A DNA stretch of 64,000 bases from Shimia_B sp038525525 (GCA_038525525.1 JBCBHO010000004.1:124001-188000), one strand, 5' to 3'; numbered from the stretch's first letter, positions 33,118-41,671 are shown. Numbers and translations: made by a program. Notes: generated from the sequence alone by a model not told the origin.

Positions 33118-34040
33118 GCCCCGACATTCAATACTCAGAGGCCGTGGCCGCGGCCCGGGACGCGCGCGTGCCCCTCGTCGCGCTCGAGAGCACGATCATC
33201 ACCCACGGCATGCCCTATCCGCAAAATCTGGAGACTGCGCGCGGCGTGGAAGCCGTGATCCGGGAGGCGGGCGCCGTGCCCGCCACGATCGCCGTGCTCG
33301 ACGGGCGGCTCCATGTTGGGCTCGAGGACGCGGAGCTCGCGGCGCTGGCCCAGCGGCCCGACGCGCTCAAGCTCTCGCGCGCCGACATCGCCTTCGCGAT
33401 GGCGACCGCCGCCACCGGGGCCACGACCGTGGCTGCCACCATGATTGCCGCCCAGCTTGCGGGCATCGCCGTCTTCGCCACGGGCGGCATCGGCGGCGTC
33501 CATCGCGGCGCGGAGGAGAGCCTCGACATCTCCGCCGACCTCCTCGAACTGGCCGCGACGCCTGTCACCGTCGTCGCCGCAGGCGCCAAGGCCATTCTCG
33601 ACCTGCCGAAGACGCTCGAGGTCCTCGAGACCCACGGCGTCCCCGTCATCGCATATGGTCAGGACGCCTTCCCTGCTTTCTGGTCGCGGGCGTCCGGCCT
33701 CACCGCCCCGCTGCGCGCGGACAGCGCGACTGAGATCGCCCGCGCGCATCTCATGCGCGGCCAGATGGGGCTGCCCGGCGGTCAACTCGTGGCCAATCCG
33801 ATCCCGGCGGAGGCCGAGATCCCGCGCGCTGTCATCGATCCGATCATCGCCCGGGCGCTCAAAGAAGCCGAAACCTCCGGCATCACCGGCAAGGCCGTGA
33901 CCCCCTTTCTGCTCGGGCGCATCTTTGAGCTCACCGAGGGCGCCTCTCTCGCGGCCAACATCGCCCTCGTGCGCAACAATGCCCGCCTCGGCGCGGAGAT
34001 TGCCCGCGAACACGTCACGCTGCGGGGCAGCATGTTGTGA
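33114..34040 (+). CDS. psuG: Pseudouridine-5'-phosphate glycosidase PsuG
   Basis: This 308-aa enzyme splits pseudouridine 5'-phosphate into uracil and ribose 5-phosphate. Family motifs are LVALESTIITHGMPYPQN, ATAATGATTVAATMIAA, FATGGIGGVHRGAEESLDISADL, GAKAILDLPKTLE and NPIPAE. It starts with TTG at 33114, overlapping the psuK stop as TTGA. Together with PsuK it forms a complete pathway for modified-nucleoside salvage. Confidence 0.93.
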   Translation: MSPDIQYSEAVAAARDARVPLVALESTIITHGMPYPQNLETARGVEAVIREAGAVPATIAVLDGRLHVGLEDAELAALAQRPDALKLSRADIAFAMATAATGATTVAATMIAAQLAGIAVFATGGIGGVHRGAEESLDISADLLELAATPVTVVAAGAKAILDLPKTLEVLETHGVPVIAYGQDAFPAFWSRASGLTAPLRADSATEIARAHLMRGQMGLPGGQLVANPIPAEAEIPRAVIDPIIARALKEAETSGITGKAVTPFLLGRIFELTEGASLAANIALVRNNARLGAEIAREHVTLRGSML

Positions 34041-34104
34041 AGCGGCCCGCGAGCGCGTAAATATCTCTCGACTTCAGCCGATCCCCGGAAGCACGCTCCC
34101 CGCC

Positions 34105-34875
34105 ATGGCCGCCACACCGTTCGAAGACCCCAAGAAGAAGCGCCGCGCCGGCTGGATCAGCGGCATGCGCACCAATTTCCTCACGGGTCTCGTGGTCATC
34201 GCTCCCATCGGGCTGACGATCTGGCTGATTTGGACGGTCGTGGGCTGGATCGACGGCTTCGTGTTGCCGCTCATTCCCAATGGCTGGACACCTGACATCC
34301 TCCTCCGGCAGCTTCTCGGCCCTTGGGTGCGGGAGCTGCTCGGGATCGAGGGCCCAATTGACCCCGAGTTCGCCCCCACTTCGATCCGCGGCGTCGGCGT
34401 CATCATCTTCCTCGTCTTCACGATGGTCGTTGGCTGGATCGCCAAGGGCTTCATCGGGCGCTCGCTGCTGCGCTGGGCCGAGCAGCTCGTGGAGAGCATC
34501 CCCGTCGTCCGCTCGATCTACGGCGGGGTGAAACAGATCGCCGAGACCGTCTTCAACCAGACCGATACGAGCTTCGACAAGGCCTGCCTGATCGAGTATC
34601 CGCGCCGCGATATCTGGGCCATCGGCTTTATCTCCACGGATGCCAAGGGCGAGATCGCCAAGAACAACCAGGCTGGCAGCCCGCTCGTCTCCGTCTTCGT
34701 GCCCACGACGCCGAACCCGACCTCGGGCTTTCTTCTCTTCTTCCCGAAAGAAGACATCATCGAGCTCGACATGAGCGTGGAGGATGCCGCCAAGCTCGTG
34801 ATCTCCGCGGGCCTCGTTTATCCCAACGGGAAGAACGGCGTGGACGTCATCGAGCAGCCACAGGCCGCCGAGTAA
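34105..34875 (+). CDS. DUF502 family membrane protein
   Basis: This 256-aa protein has two membrane segments: FLTGLVVIAPIGLTIWLIWTV near residue 25 and GVGVIIFLVFTMVVGWIA near 105. A soluble C-terminal part follows, with VPVVRSIYGGVKQIAETVF-like SIPVVRSIYGGVKQIAETVF and FVPTTPNPTSGFLLFFPKEDI. These are DUF502 hallmarks; the family function is unknown. It starts 64 bp after psuG and is followed by an argO-type gene 10 bp later. Confidence 0.9.
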   Translation: MAATPFEDPKKKRRAGWISGMRTNFLTGLVVIAPIGLTIWLIWTVVGWIDGFVLPLIPNGWTPDILLRQLLGPWVRELLGIEGPIDPEFAPTSIRGVGVIIFLVFTMVVGWIAKGFIGRSLLRWAEQLVESIPVVRSIYGGVKQIAETVFNQTDTSFDKACLIEYPRRDIWAIGFISTDAKGEIAKNNQAGSPLVSVFVPTTPNPTSGFLLFFPKEDIIELDMSVEDAAKLVISAGLVYPNGKNGVDVIEQPQAAE

Positions 34876-34885
34876 CACGCCCCCG

Positions 34886-35494
34886 ATGATCGAAGCCGCG
34901 TTTACCGGGTTCGTCACCGGGACCACTCTCATCCTCGCCATCGGCGCGCAAAACGCTTTCGTCCTGCGCCAGGGGCTTCTCGGCGCCCATGTGGGGCCGC
35001 TGGTGCTGCTTTTCTCGCTGTCGGATCTGGTGCTGATGGCGGCGGGTGCGGCGGGCTTCAGCGCGGTGGTGACGCTCGTGCCGTGGTTTCCCAAGGCGAT
35101 GCTCCTCCTCGGCGCGGCGTTCCTGAGTGCCTACGGGCTCCTGCGGCTGCGCGCGGCCTGGGCGGGGGCCTACGAAATGGCGCTTGCGGGCGGGACACAG
35201 TCCCTGAGCAAGACCCTCGCCGTCGGCGCGGCCCTCACTTGGCTCAATCCCCATGTCTACCTCGACACCCTGGCGCTCATGGGCGCGATCTCCACGCAGT
35301 TCGAGGGCGCGGGCGGCAAGGTGGCCTTCGTGGCGGGGGGCAGCGCGTCGTCCTTCGTCTTCTTCTCGGTCCTGGGCTACGGCGCGCGCTGGCTCACCCC
35401 AGTGATGCAGACCGCGGCGGCCTGGCGCTGGCTCGATGTGCTCGTCGGTCTCACCATGCTCGCGCTCGCCGCCACGCTCCTCGCCGGCATCTAG
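34886..35494 (+). CDS. argO: LysE/ArgO family amino acid exporter
   Basis: This 202-aa protein has five to six hydrophobic segments and the LysE stretch LILAIGAQNAFVLRQGL near the N-terminus, plus TWLNPHVYLDTLALMGAI in the middle, as in ArgO. It likely exports basic amino acids such as arginine or lysine. It follows the DUF502 gene by 10 bp, so the two may be co-transcribed. Confidence 0.88.
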   Translation: MIEAAFTGFVTGTTLILAIGAQNAFVLRQGLLGAHVGPLVLLFSLSDLVLMAAGAAGFSAVVTLVPWFPKAMLLLGAAFLSAYGLLRLRAAWAGAYEMALAGGTQSLSKTLAVGAALTWLNPHVYLDTLALMGAISTQFEGAGGKVAFVAGGSASSFVFFSVLGYGARWLTPVMQTAAAWRWLDVLVGLTMLALAATLLAGI

Positions 35495-35507
35495 GCCCGG
35501 CGCGCAA

Positions 35508-35527
35508 GAACTTTCCGAAGAAAATTC
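35508..35527. terminator. Hairpin 1 between argO and the patatin gene (UUCG loop on minus strand)
   Basis: GAACTTTC and GAAAATTC pair at seven of eight positions around a CGAA loop, which reads UUCG on the minus strand. It is the distal hairpin for the minus-strand patatin gene. Confidence 0.45.
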
Positions 35528-35541
35528 TCGCCCCGGCCACA

Positions 35542-35565
35542 CACGAATTTCTTCGGAAATTCGTG
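35542..35565. terminator. Hairpin 2 between argO and the patatin gene (UUCG loop on plus strand)
   Basis: A perfect 10-bp stem (35542-35551 with 35556-35565) closes a TTCG tetraloop, 47 bp after argO and 4 bp before the patatin gene end. No U run follows, so it is a stable 3' hairpin rather than a classical terminator. Confidence 0.6.
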
Positions 35566-35569
35566 GCGC

Positions 35570-36574
35570 CTAGTCGAACATCGCCCTGAGATCGACGGAG
35601 CTTTCGACGCCGATCTTCTCGGCATCACCGTCGAGGAATCTGCCCGCCGCGCGGCGGCCCGCGGCCTTGAGCTGCGCTATGACGGCGGCATTGGGCACGG
35701 TCTTCGTGGCCACCGATAATTCTGTCATCAGCGCGTCATCGGCGATCATGTGCACCTTCATGTCCTTCATGGCGCCTTTTTCCATCTTCCCCTCCGCGAT
35801 CAGGCGCTTGACGAAGCTGATGGCGCGGAGCTCGCGAAAGAGCGAGGAATTGAAGCTGATCTCGTTGATCCGGTTCTGGATCTCCTGCGGCGTGGTCGGC
35901 AGCTTGCCACGCTCCAGCGGGTTGATGTTGATGATGACAACGTCGTCGGGAAACTCCGGCTCGAAGAGCGGAAAAAGCGCGGGATTGCCGGTATAGCCGC
36001 CATCCCAATAGGCTTCGTCATCGATCTCCACCGCCTGAAAGAGCGTGGGCAGGCAGGCGGAGGCCATGATCGCCTCCGTTCCGATCTCGTCGCCCGCGAA
36101 GACGCGGATCTTGCCGGAGCGGACATTCGTGGCGCAAATGAAGAGCGCCGGCCCACGATCCGCGCAGACCTCAGCGTAGGAAAAGCGCTCCACGATGCGG
36201 TGCAGCGGGTTCTGGTAAAGCGGCCCGTAGGCATAGGGCGACAGCACCCGGGTGGAGAGATCTCCGAGGATATAGGGCAGCGAGAACTCGATGCTCTGGG
36301 AGATCACACTGGCCGGAAAGGCCTCCATCCAAGGGGCGATGGCCTCGTCCTCGGCTGCGCCCACCTGCTGCCAGAGCCAGTCGAGATTTTCCCGCGCCGC
36401 CTCGCGTCCGCCATGGACGAGCCCTGCCTTGAGTGCCGCGCCGTTGAGCGCGCCGGCCGAGGTCCCCGTGATCGCCGCGATCTCGAGCTCCGGCTCCTCG
36501 AGCAGCCGGTCGAGCACGCCCCACGTGAAGGAGCCGTGGGCGCCACCGCCCTGAAGCGCGAGATTGATCCGCAT
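35570..36574 (-). CDS. Patatin-like phospholipase
   Basis: This 334-aa hydrolase has the oxyanion loop LALQGGGAHGSFTWGVL at the N-terminus, nucleophile Ser39 in GTSAG and the catalytic Asp in WDGGYTGNPALFPLF near residue 190, i.e. the patatin Ser-Asp dyad. No signal peptide is seen, so it acts inside the cell. It follows bdhA by 10 bp. This pairing suggests a link to 3-hydroxybutyrate or polyhydroxybutyrate use, which is inference only. The start was placed at MRINLALQG with GGAG upstream. Confidence 0.88.
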   Translation of the reverse strand: MRINLALQGGGAHGSFTWGVLDRLLEEPELEIAAITGTSAGALNGAALKAGLVHGGREAARENLDWLWQQVGAAEDEAIAPWMEAFPASVISQSIEFSLPYILGDLSTRVLSPYAYGPLYQNPLHRIVERFSYAEVCADRGPALFICATNVRSGKIRVFAGDEIGTEAIMASACLPTLFQAVEIDDEAYWDGGYTGNPALFPLFEPEFPDDVVIININPLERGKLPTTPQEIQNRINEISFNSSLFRELRAISFVKRLIAEGKMEKGAMKDMKVHMIADDALMTELSVATKTVPNAAVIAQLKAAGRRAAGRFLDGDAEKIGVESSVDLRAMFD

Positions 36575-36584
36575 CAGAGCTCCA

Positions 36585-37358
36585 TCACAGAGCCGTCCAG
36601 CCGCCATCGACGCTGATCGTCGTGCCGGTGATCTGGTCGGCGTCCGGCGAGCAGAGGAAGGCCGCCACCCCGCCGAGCTGATCCGTCGTCGCGAACTCCT
36701 TAGAGGGCTGTCGCTCGAGAAGCACCTTCTCGATCACCTCCTCCTCGGACATCTCGTATTTCTTCGCCGTGTCGGGGATCTGCGCCTCCACGAGCGGGGT
36801 CTTCACGTAGCCGGGGCAGATGGCGTTGGCGGTGATCGGCTCCTTGGCGGTCTCAAGCGCCACCACCTTCGTCATGCCCACCACGCCGTGCTTGGCCGAA
36901 ACATAGGCGCTCTTGTAGGGCGAGGCGGTCAGGCCATGGGCCGAGGAGATGTTGATCACCCGGCCCCAGCCAGCCTCCCGCATCAAGGGCAGCGCGGCGG
37001 CGGTGGTGTGAAACGCCGAAGACAGCATGATCGCGATGATCGCGTTCCACTTCTCCACGGGGAATTCATCGATGGGAGCGACATGCTGGATGCCCGCATT
37101 GTTGATCAGCACGTCGCAGCGCCCGGCCGCCGAGATGAGCGCGCGGGCCTGCTCCCCGTCGGAGAGGTCGGCCTGCACGTAGCGTGCCTTGGTCCCTGTC
37201 TCCTCGGAGATCTCCTTGGCCAGCGTGTGGTCCTCGTTGCTGTCGGTGTAGGAGTTCAGCACGACATCCGCGCCCTCCCGCGCGAGTCGCCAGGCAATCC
37301 CCAACCCGATCCCCGAATTCGAACCCGTGATGACGGCGGTCTTGCCGGTCAAAGTCAT
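36585..37358 (-). CDS. bdhA: 3-hydroxybutyrate dehydrogenase
   Basis: This 257-aa short-chain dehydrogenase has the NAD motif TGSNSGIGLGIA, NNAGIQHVAPIDEFP, catalytic Ser in NISSAHGLTASP and the Tyr-Lys pair in YVSAKHG. The C-terminal stretch QITGTTISVDGGWTAL and the IQHVAPI segment are typical of D-3-hydroxybutyrate dehydrogenases. It converts 3-hydroxybutyrate to acetoacetate. GGGAG lies six bases before ATG. The patatin gene follows in the same direction. Confidence 0.92.
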   Translation of the reverse strand: MTLTGKTAVITGSNSGIGLGIAWRLAREGADVVLNSYTDSNEDHTLAKEISEETGTKARYVQADLSDGEQARALISAAGRCDVLINNAGIQHVAPIDEFPVEKWNAIIAIMLSSAFHTTAAALPLMREAGWGRVINISSAHGLTASPYKSAYVSAKHGVVGMTKVVALETAKEPITANAICPGYVKTPLVEAQIPDTAKKYEMSEEEVIEKVLLERQPSKEFATTDQLGGVAAFLCSPDADQITGTTISVDGGWTAL

Positions 37359-37426
37359 GATGCGCTCCCAAATTGCTGTGCTGCAGCATAAGAACGACGG
37401 GCGGGATTGCCAGACGAAAGCGCGCC

Positions 37427-38077
37427 TCAGGCGGTCTGCTTGAGGATCGCGCTCTTGGTCTCGGAGAGCCGCTCGGCCTTCAGGCGGTCAAAGGCGGTGA
37501 GAAGACAAAGCGCGGCCTGCGGCTCGAGGTAGGAGAGGAGCGCCAGGAGCCGCGCCGGGACCCGCACGTGGAGCGCGTCAGCGCGCCCTGCCCCGTCACT
37601 CTGCGCGAAGATCGCGAGCCCGGTGCGCCGCAGGAAGGCTTCCGTTCCCATGCGACAGAGCCCGGCGGCAGTGGCGTCCTCGACGAGAACGACGCCGCGA
37701 ATCTGTCCTTTGATCACGGCCCGGCGCAGCGCGTGGAGCTCCCGCATGCGCGCGCGCATCGTGCGCCGCCGCGCCCAGTGCACGCGCGCCATCTCGATGG
37801 CGTCACGGGCATGCTCGGTATCCGCGTGAAAAGGGTGCTGCTTGACCCGGTGGAAGACCAGCCAGAAGAGCTCGCCGTCGCGTGATATGGCGCGCAAGGC
37901 CGCCGTGCCGTCGACCGGATCGGCAACCCGGTGGCGCGGGTCATACCAGCATCGCACCCAATTCGACGCGTCATAGACGAGCGTGTCTGCATGCGGTGGT
38001 TGGTTGTGGTTTCCCGCGAGGGGTGGACGTGCGTCAAGGAGAGCGGCCTGAAGCCGCCGCGTGTGAAATCCAAACAT
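37427..38077 (-). CDS. Hypothetical protein, 216 aa
   Basis: I do not recognise this family. The protein is soluble, Arg- and Ala-rich. A middle part has ARVHWARRRTMRARMRELHALRRAV (split here as ARVHWARRRTMRAR then MRELHALRRAV), and the C-terminal half has LLALLSYLEPQAALCLLTAF, possibly helical. AGAGG lies six bases before the ATG. The last gene on this strand upstream is far away, but an isolated terminator and hairpin at 38211-38298 lie 134 bp upstream and might be its leader. Confidence 0.65.
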   Translation of the reverse strand: MFGFHTRRLQAALLDARPPLAGNHNQPPHADTLVYDASNWVRCWYDPRHRVADPVDGTAALRAISRDGELFWLVFHRVKQHPFHADTEHARDAIEMARVHWARRRTMRARMRELHALRRAVIKGQIRGVVLVEDATAAGLCRMGTEAFLRRTGLAIFAQSDGAGRADALHVRVPARLLALLSYLEPQAALCLLTAFDRLKAERLSETKSAILKQTA

Positions 38078-38210
38078 GAAAGGCCTCTTTAAAAAACGCG
38101 AGCTGAAAAAGTATTCGGTCTAAAATTGACGTAGAGAGAAGGTACACCCGCACCGCCATCGGGACAAGCATCGCCCCTACACCCGCCGGCCTTATGGGCA
38201 GCGTACCGCC

Positions 38211-38239
38211 AAAAAAAAAACGCCGGCACAAGGCCGGCG
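38211..38239 (-). terminator. Strong Rho-independent terminator, minus strand, with ten U
   Basis: On the minus strand CGCCGGC, a 5-nt loop CTTGT, GCCGGCG is followed by ten T (38220-38211). There is no minus-strand gene upstream of it until the XRE regulator near 41 kb, so it must end a short non-coding transcript or a leader. Confidence 0.85.
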
Positions 38240-38330
38240 CTAAGTCATTGAGGCAGGTTTCATACAGGCAAGAAACCTATCGAGCAGTGACGATAGGTAT
38301 AAGCAATGTCGCGCCTGACTTAAAGGTAAA
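38211..38330 (-). ncRNA. Candidate small RNA or attenuated leader, minus strand
   Basis: A perfect 8-bp hairpin (ACCTATCG/CGATAGGT, 38275-38282 with 38291-38298) lies 35 bases before a terminator with ten U. This is the layout of a bacterial sRNA with a Hfq-type tail. The 5' end is not fixed; a TATACC about 17 bp after TTTAAG near 38300-38325 is a weak promoter guess. The alternative is a transcription-attenuated leader for the unknown gene starting at 38077. Confidence 0.5.
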
Positions 38331-38403
38331 AGTTTGAAAACACGCATTTCGCCCCGTAACCTCGCGCTCAAGAAAACAAAGCATCACAGGGATTGTCTCC
38401 AAA

Positions 38404-40227
38404 ATGCGACCACATTATTTCGAGCAGCTTCGCACCATCACCGCCGTTTTCGCCCTCGCGGTCCTGCCGGTCTCGGCGGCCGCCGACGGCCATAGCGCGC
38501 CTCAGCACGGCATAGCTATGTATGGGGAGCCTGCCCTCCCCCCGGATTTTGTGTCCCTGCCCTATGCGAATCCTGACGCGCCCAAGGGCGGGCGCATCGT
38601 GCAGGGCGAAGGCGGCAGCTTCGACAGCCTCAATCCCCACATCCGCAAGGGCACCGTTCCTTGGCAGCTCCGCTTCCTCGCCTATGAGAGCCTCATGGGC
38701 CGGTCCTGGGACGAACCCTTTACGCTCTATGGCCTCCTAGCCGAATCGATTGAGACGCCAGAGGACCGGAGCTGGGTCGAATTCACCCTCCGCGAGGAGG
38801 CACGATTCTCCGACGGCTCGCCCGTCACGGTCGAGGATGTCATGTGGTCTTACGAGACGCTGGGGACCGAGGGGCACCCTCGCTATGCCGGGCTCTGGGG
38901 CAAGATCGACACGATGGAGCAGACCGGCCCCCGCTCCATCCGCTTCACATTCAATGTCGAGGACCGCGAGCTCGCGCTCATCACCGGCATGCGTCCGATC
39001 CTGAAGAAGGCGCAGTGGGAGGGCCGCGATTTCACCGAGTCGGGGCTAGAGCCTCCCATCTCCACCGCGCCGTATGTCATCGAAGACTGGGAAGCCGGCC
39101 GCTTCGTCTCGCTCCAGCGGAACCCGGACTACTGGGGTAACGACCTTAATTTCCGCCGCGGCACGAATAACCTCGATGAAATCCGCATGGAATTCTACGC
39201 CGACGGCGCGATTATGTTCGAGGCCTTCAAGGCCGGTGAGCTCTCCACGCACCGCGAATTCAACGCCGAGGCCTGGGCCACGCGGTTCGACTTTCCGGCC
39301 GTGCAGCGCGGCGACATCGTCCTCTCCGAGATCCCCAATGACCGTCCCACGGGGATGACGGGCTTCGTGATGAACACGCGCAAGCCCGTCTTCGCCGATT
39401 GGCGCGTGCGCCAGGCGATGATCGAAGCGTTCAACTTCGAATTCATCAACGAGACGATGACCGGCGGTCGGCAGGAGCGCATCCAATCCGTCTTCGGCGG
39501 CTCCGTGCTCGGCATGTCCACCGGCCCGGCCGAGGGACGCGTGCGGGAGTTTCTAGAGCCCTTCGCCGCCGATCTCCTGCCCGGCGCGCTTGAAGGCTAC
39601 GCGCTCCCCGTCTCGGATGGCTCGGAGCGCAACCGCGCGGGCATCGCCCGCGCCACCGAACTCCTCACCGAGGCGGGCTGGTCCATCCAGGATGGCACCC
39701 TGAAGGACGCGAGCGGCACGCCGTTCGAATTCACCATCCTCCTGCAGGTGGGCGCGAGCGAGAACGAACAGATGATCGACATCTACGTCACCGCGCTCGA
39801 GCGCCTCGGCATCACGCCCCGGATCGACAAGGTCGACAGCGCCCAGCACAAGGAGCGCATCACCAATTACGATTTCGACATGGCCTACTACCGCCGTGGC
39901 GTCTCGCTCTCGCCCGGTAACGAGCAATTCCTCTACTGGGGCGGCGAGGGTGTGACCGAGCCCGGCACGCGCAATCTCATGGGCATGGACGTGCCCGCCG
40001 CTGAGGCCATGATCGGTGCCTTCCTCAACGCCGAAAGCCAGGACGATTTCCGCGCCGCCGTGAAGGCGCTCGACCGCATCATCATGGCCGGGCGCTACGT
40101 GATCCCCATTTACCACTTTTCGACCGGTCGCATCGCCCACGATGCAAACCTCACATATCCCGACCGGCTGCCCATGTATGGCGACTGGATCGGGTTCCAG
40201 CCCGATGTCTGGTGGTACGAAGACTAA
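38404..40227 (+). CDS. ABC transporter substrate-binding protein, family 5 (YejA-like)
   Basis: This 607-aa protein has a signal peptide (TITAVFALAVLPVSAAA) and the family 5 oligopeptide/nickel-binding fold. Typical stretches are LPYANPDAPKGGRIVQGEGGSFDSLNPH, here read as PYANPDAPKGGRI and SFDSLNPH, plus LRFLAYESLMGRSWDEP, FTLREEARFSDGSPVTVEDV and VSLQRNPDYWG. These match the YejA subgroup, which binds peptides. The remaining yejBEF-type permease and ATPase genes are not downstream; an aquaporin follows. It is therefore an orphan binding protein in this locus. Confidence 0.85.
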   Translation: MRPHYFEQLRTITAVFALAVLPVSAAADGHSAPQHGIAMYGEPALPPDFVSLPYANPDAPKGGRIVQGEGGSFDSLNPHIRKGTVPWQLRFLAYESLMGRSWDEPFTLYGLLAESIETPEDRSWVEFTLREEARFSDGSPVTVEDVMWSYETLGTEGHPRYAGLWGKIDTMEQTGPRSIRFTFNVEDRELALITGMRPILKKAQWEGRDFTESGLEPPISTAPYVIEDWEAGRFVSLQRNPDYWGNDLNFRRGTNNLDEIRMEFYADGAIMFEAFKAGELSTHREFNAEAWATRFDFPAVQRGDIVLSEIPNDRPTGMTGFVMNTRKPVFADWRVRQAMIEAFNFEFINETMTGGRQERIQSVFGGSVLGMSTGPAEGRVREFLEPFAADLLPGALEGYALPVSDGSERNRAGIARATELLTEAGWSIQDGTLKDASGTPFEFTILLQVGASENEQMIDIYVTALERLGITPRIDKVDSAQHKERITNYDFDMAYYRRGVSLSPGNEQFLYWGGEGVTEPGTRNLMGMDVPAAEAMIGAFLNAESQDDFRAAVKALDRIIMAGRYVIPIYHFSTGRIAHDANLTYPDRLPMYGDWIGFQPDVWWYED

Positions 40228-40321
40228 CGGGCGACGCCCCCTCACCGCGTTCGCGCCGGGCTGAGTTCTCCCGTGGCGCGAGCGTCACAAAATTGCAATG
40301 ATCGCCGCGTAACCGCCCAAA

Positions 40322-40966
40322 ATGACACGAAAACTCATCGCCGAAGCGCTCGGCACCGCGCTTCTTCTCGTCTCCGTGGTGGCCTCCGGCATCATGGCCG
40401 AAACGCTAACCGATGACGTGGCCCTTGCGCTCCTCGCCAATGCAGTGGCCACGGGAGCCATGCTGTTCGTCATCATCACGGTGCTCGGACCTATATCCGG
40501 TGCGCACTTCAACCCAGCCGTCACCCTCGCCTTCGCGCTCCGGGGCGAGATCACGGCGAGCGCGGCGATCCTTTACGTGCTCTGTCAGGTGGCAGGTGGC
40601 CTCTCCGGCGTCATCGCGGCCCATGCCATGTTCGCCCAAGAGCTGCTGCAGCTCTCCACCACCGCGCGCGCCACGCCGAACCTCTGGGTGTCGGAGGCCA
40701 TCGCCACATTCGGGCTGCTCTTCGTGATCTTCGGAGGCCTCCGCGCAAATCCGCAAGCCGTCCCCGCTCTCGTGGCCTTCTACATCACCGGTGCCTACTT
40801 TTTCACGAGCTCCACGAGCTTCGCCAATCCCGCCGTCACCATCGCCCGCAGCTTCACGGACACGTTCTCGGGCATCGCCCCCGGCAACGCGCCCGCCTTC
40901 ATCGCCGTGCAGCTCCTGACGGCGCTGATCGCCACGCACGCGCTCTCGCGCCTCTTCCGCGCCTAG
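40322..40966 (+). CDS. Aquaporin family channel (MIP)
   Basis: This 214-aa membrane protein has six hydrophobic segments and both NPA boxes: GAHFNPAVTLAF near residue 62 and SFANPAVTIARSF near 168. The Arg after the second NPA is kept, as in water and glycerol channels. It is slightly short for the family. It lies about 95 bp after the solute-binding gene and converges with the XRE-cupin gene. Confidence 0.88.
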   Translation: MTRKLIAEALGTALLLVSVVASGIMAETLTDDVALALLANAVATGAMLFVIITVLGPISGAHFNPAVTLAFALRGEITASAAILYVLCQVAGGLSGVIAAHAMFAQELLQLSTTARATPNLWVSEAIATFGLLFVIFGGLRANPQAVPALVAFYITGAYFFTSSTSFANPAVTIARSFTDTFSGIAPGNAPAFIAVQLLTALIATHALSRLFRA

Positions 40967-40972
40967 GCCAGA

Positions 40973-41017
40973 CTTCATCTCTCCAGAAGTACTTCGGGGG
41001 TGCGAGGGTTGGCCCCC
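40973..41017 (-). repeat. Related GATGAAG-ended dispersed element
   Basis: On the minus strand GGGGGCCAACCCTCGCAC is followed by CCCCGAAGTACTTCTGGAGA and GATGAAG. It shares the GTAC/GTAT...GATGAAG end with the other element copies but has a GGGGG...CCCCC hairpin in place of CCTCCGGCGG. It fills the gap between two convergent genes and may serve as their 3' hairpin. Confidence 0.4.
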
Positions 41018-41038
41018 ACGCATACCCCGCTCCGCGGC

Positions 41039-41671
41039 TCAGGTGAGCGAGGTCACCCAGAGGATCGTCGCGTCCTCGGGACTGACGGAAATCACGTTAT
41101 GCCCCATGGCAGCGTCATAATACGCGCTGTCGCCGCGCCGCATCTCCACGGGCTCGTAGAACTCCGTGTAGAGCCGCACGACGCCGGTGAGCACGTAGAG
41201 GAACTCCTCCCCGTCATGGCGCACCCAGCCGTCGAACTCCTCCACCGACCGCGCCCGGACCTGCGCGCGGTAGGGCAGCATGTGCTTTTTCGTGAGCGAG
41301 GTGGCGAGCATCTCGTGCTCGTAAGTGGCCGTGGGATGGGCCGTGCCCTCGCCTGAGACTGTGACCGCCATGCGCCCGTTCACCTGACCTTTCGAGGGCG
41401 GCGTGAAGAGCTGCGGCACAGATATCTCGAGCCCCACGGCCAGCTTTTTCAGCGCCTCGTAGGTGGGCGACATCTGCCCGTTCTCGATCTTAGAGAGCGT
41501 GGAGCGGGCGAGGCCGGCCTGCTGCGCGGCCTGTTCCAGCGTCCAGTCCCGCGCCTTGCGGAGCTCGCGCACCCGCTGCCCGAGATCGAGCGGCGCGGCG
41601 ATCTCCGTCTCCCCGCTCTCGCGGGCAATACGAATGATGGAGGTCTGGTCGTTGAGCTCTTCCTTGGCCAT
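41039..41671 (-). CDS. XRE family regulator with C-terminal cupin domain
   Basis: This 210-aa regulator has an HTH_3 domain (about 30-85) with LRKARDWTLEQAAQQAGLARSTLSKIENG, split here as RKARDWTLEQAAQQAG and LARSTLSKIENG, and a cupin_2 domain (about 125-205) with HDGEEFLYVLTGVVRLY and RRGDSAYYDAAMGHNV. Such proteins sense a small ligand through the cupin and often control amine or amino acid catabolism. It is divergent from the acyl-CoA synthetase gene, a possible target. Confidence 0.9.
   Translation of the reverse strand: MAKEELNDQTSIIRIARESGETEIAAPLDLGQRVRELRKARDWTLEQAAQQAGLARSTLSKIENGQMSPTYEALKKLAVGLEISVPQLFTPPSKGQVNGRMAVTVSGEGTAHPTATYEHEMLATSLTKKHMLPYRAQVRARSVEEFDGWVRHDGEEFLYVLTGVVRLYTEFYEPVEMRRGDSAYYDAAMGHNVISVSPEDATILWVTSLT

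Noticed and set aside
38034..38231. 65-codon frame on the minus strand upstream of the 216-aa unknown gene
   Set aside because: It starts inside the U tract of the terminator and overlaps the downstream gene in another frame; no ribosome site is seen.
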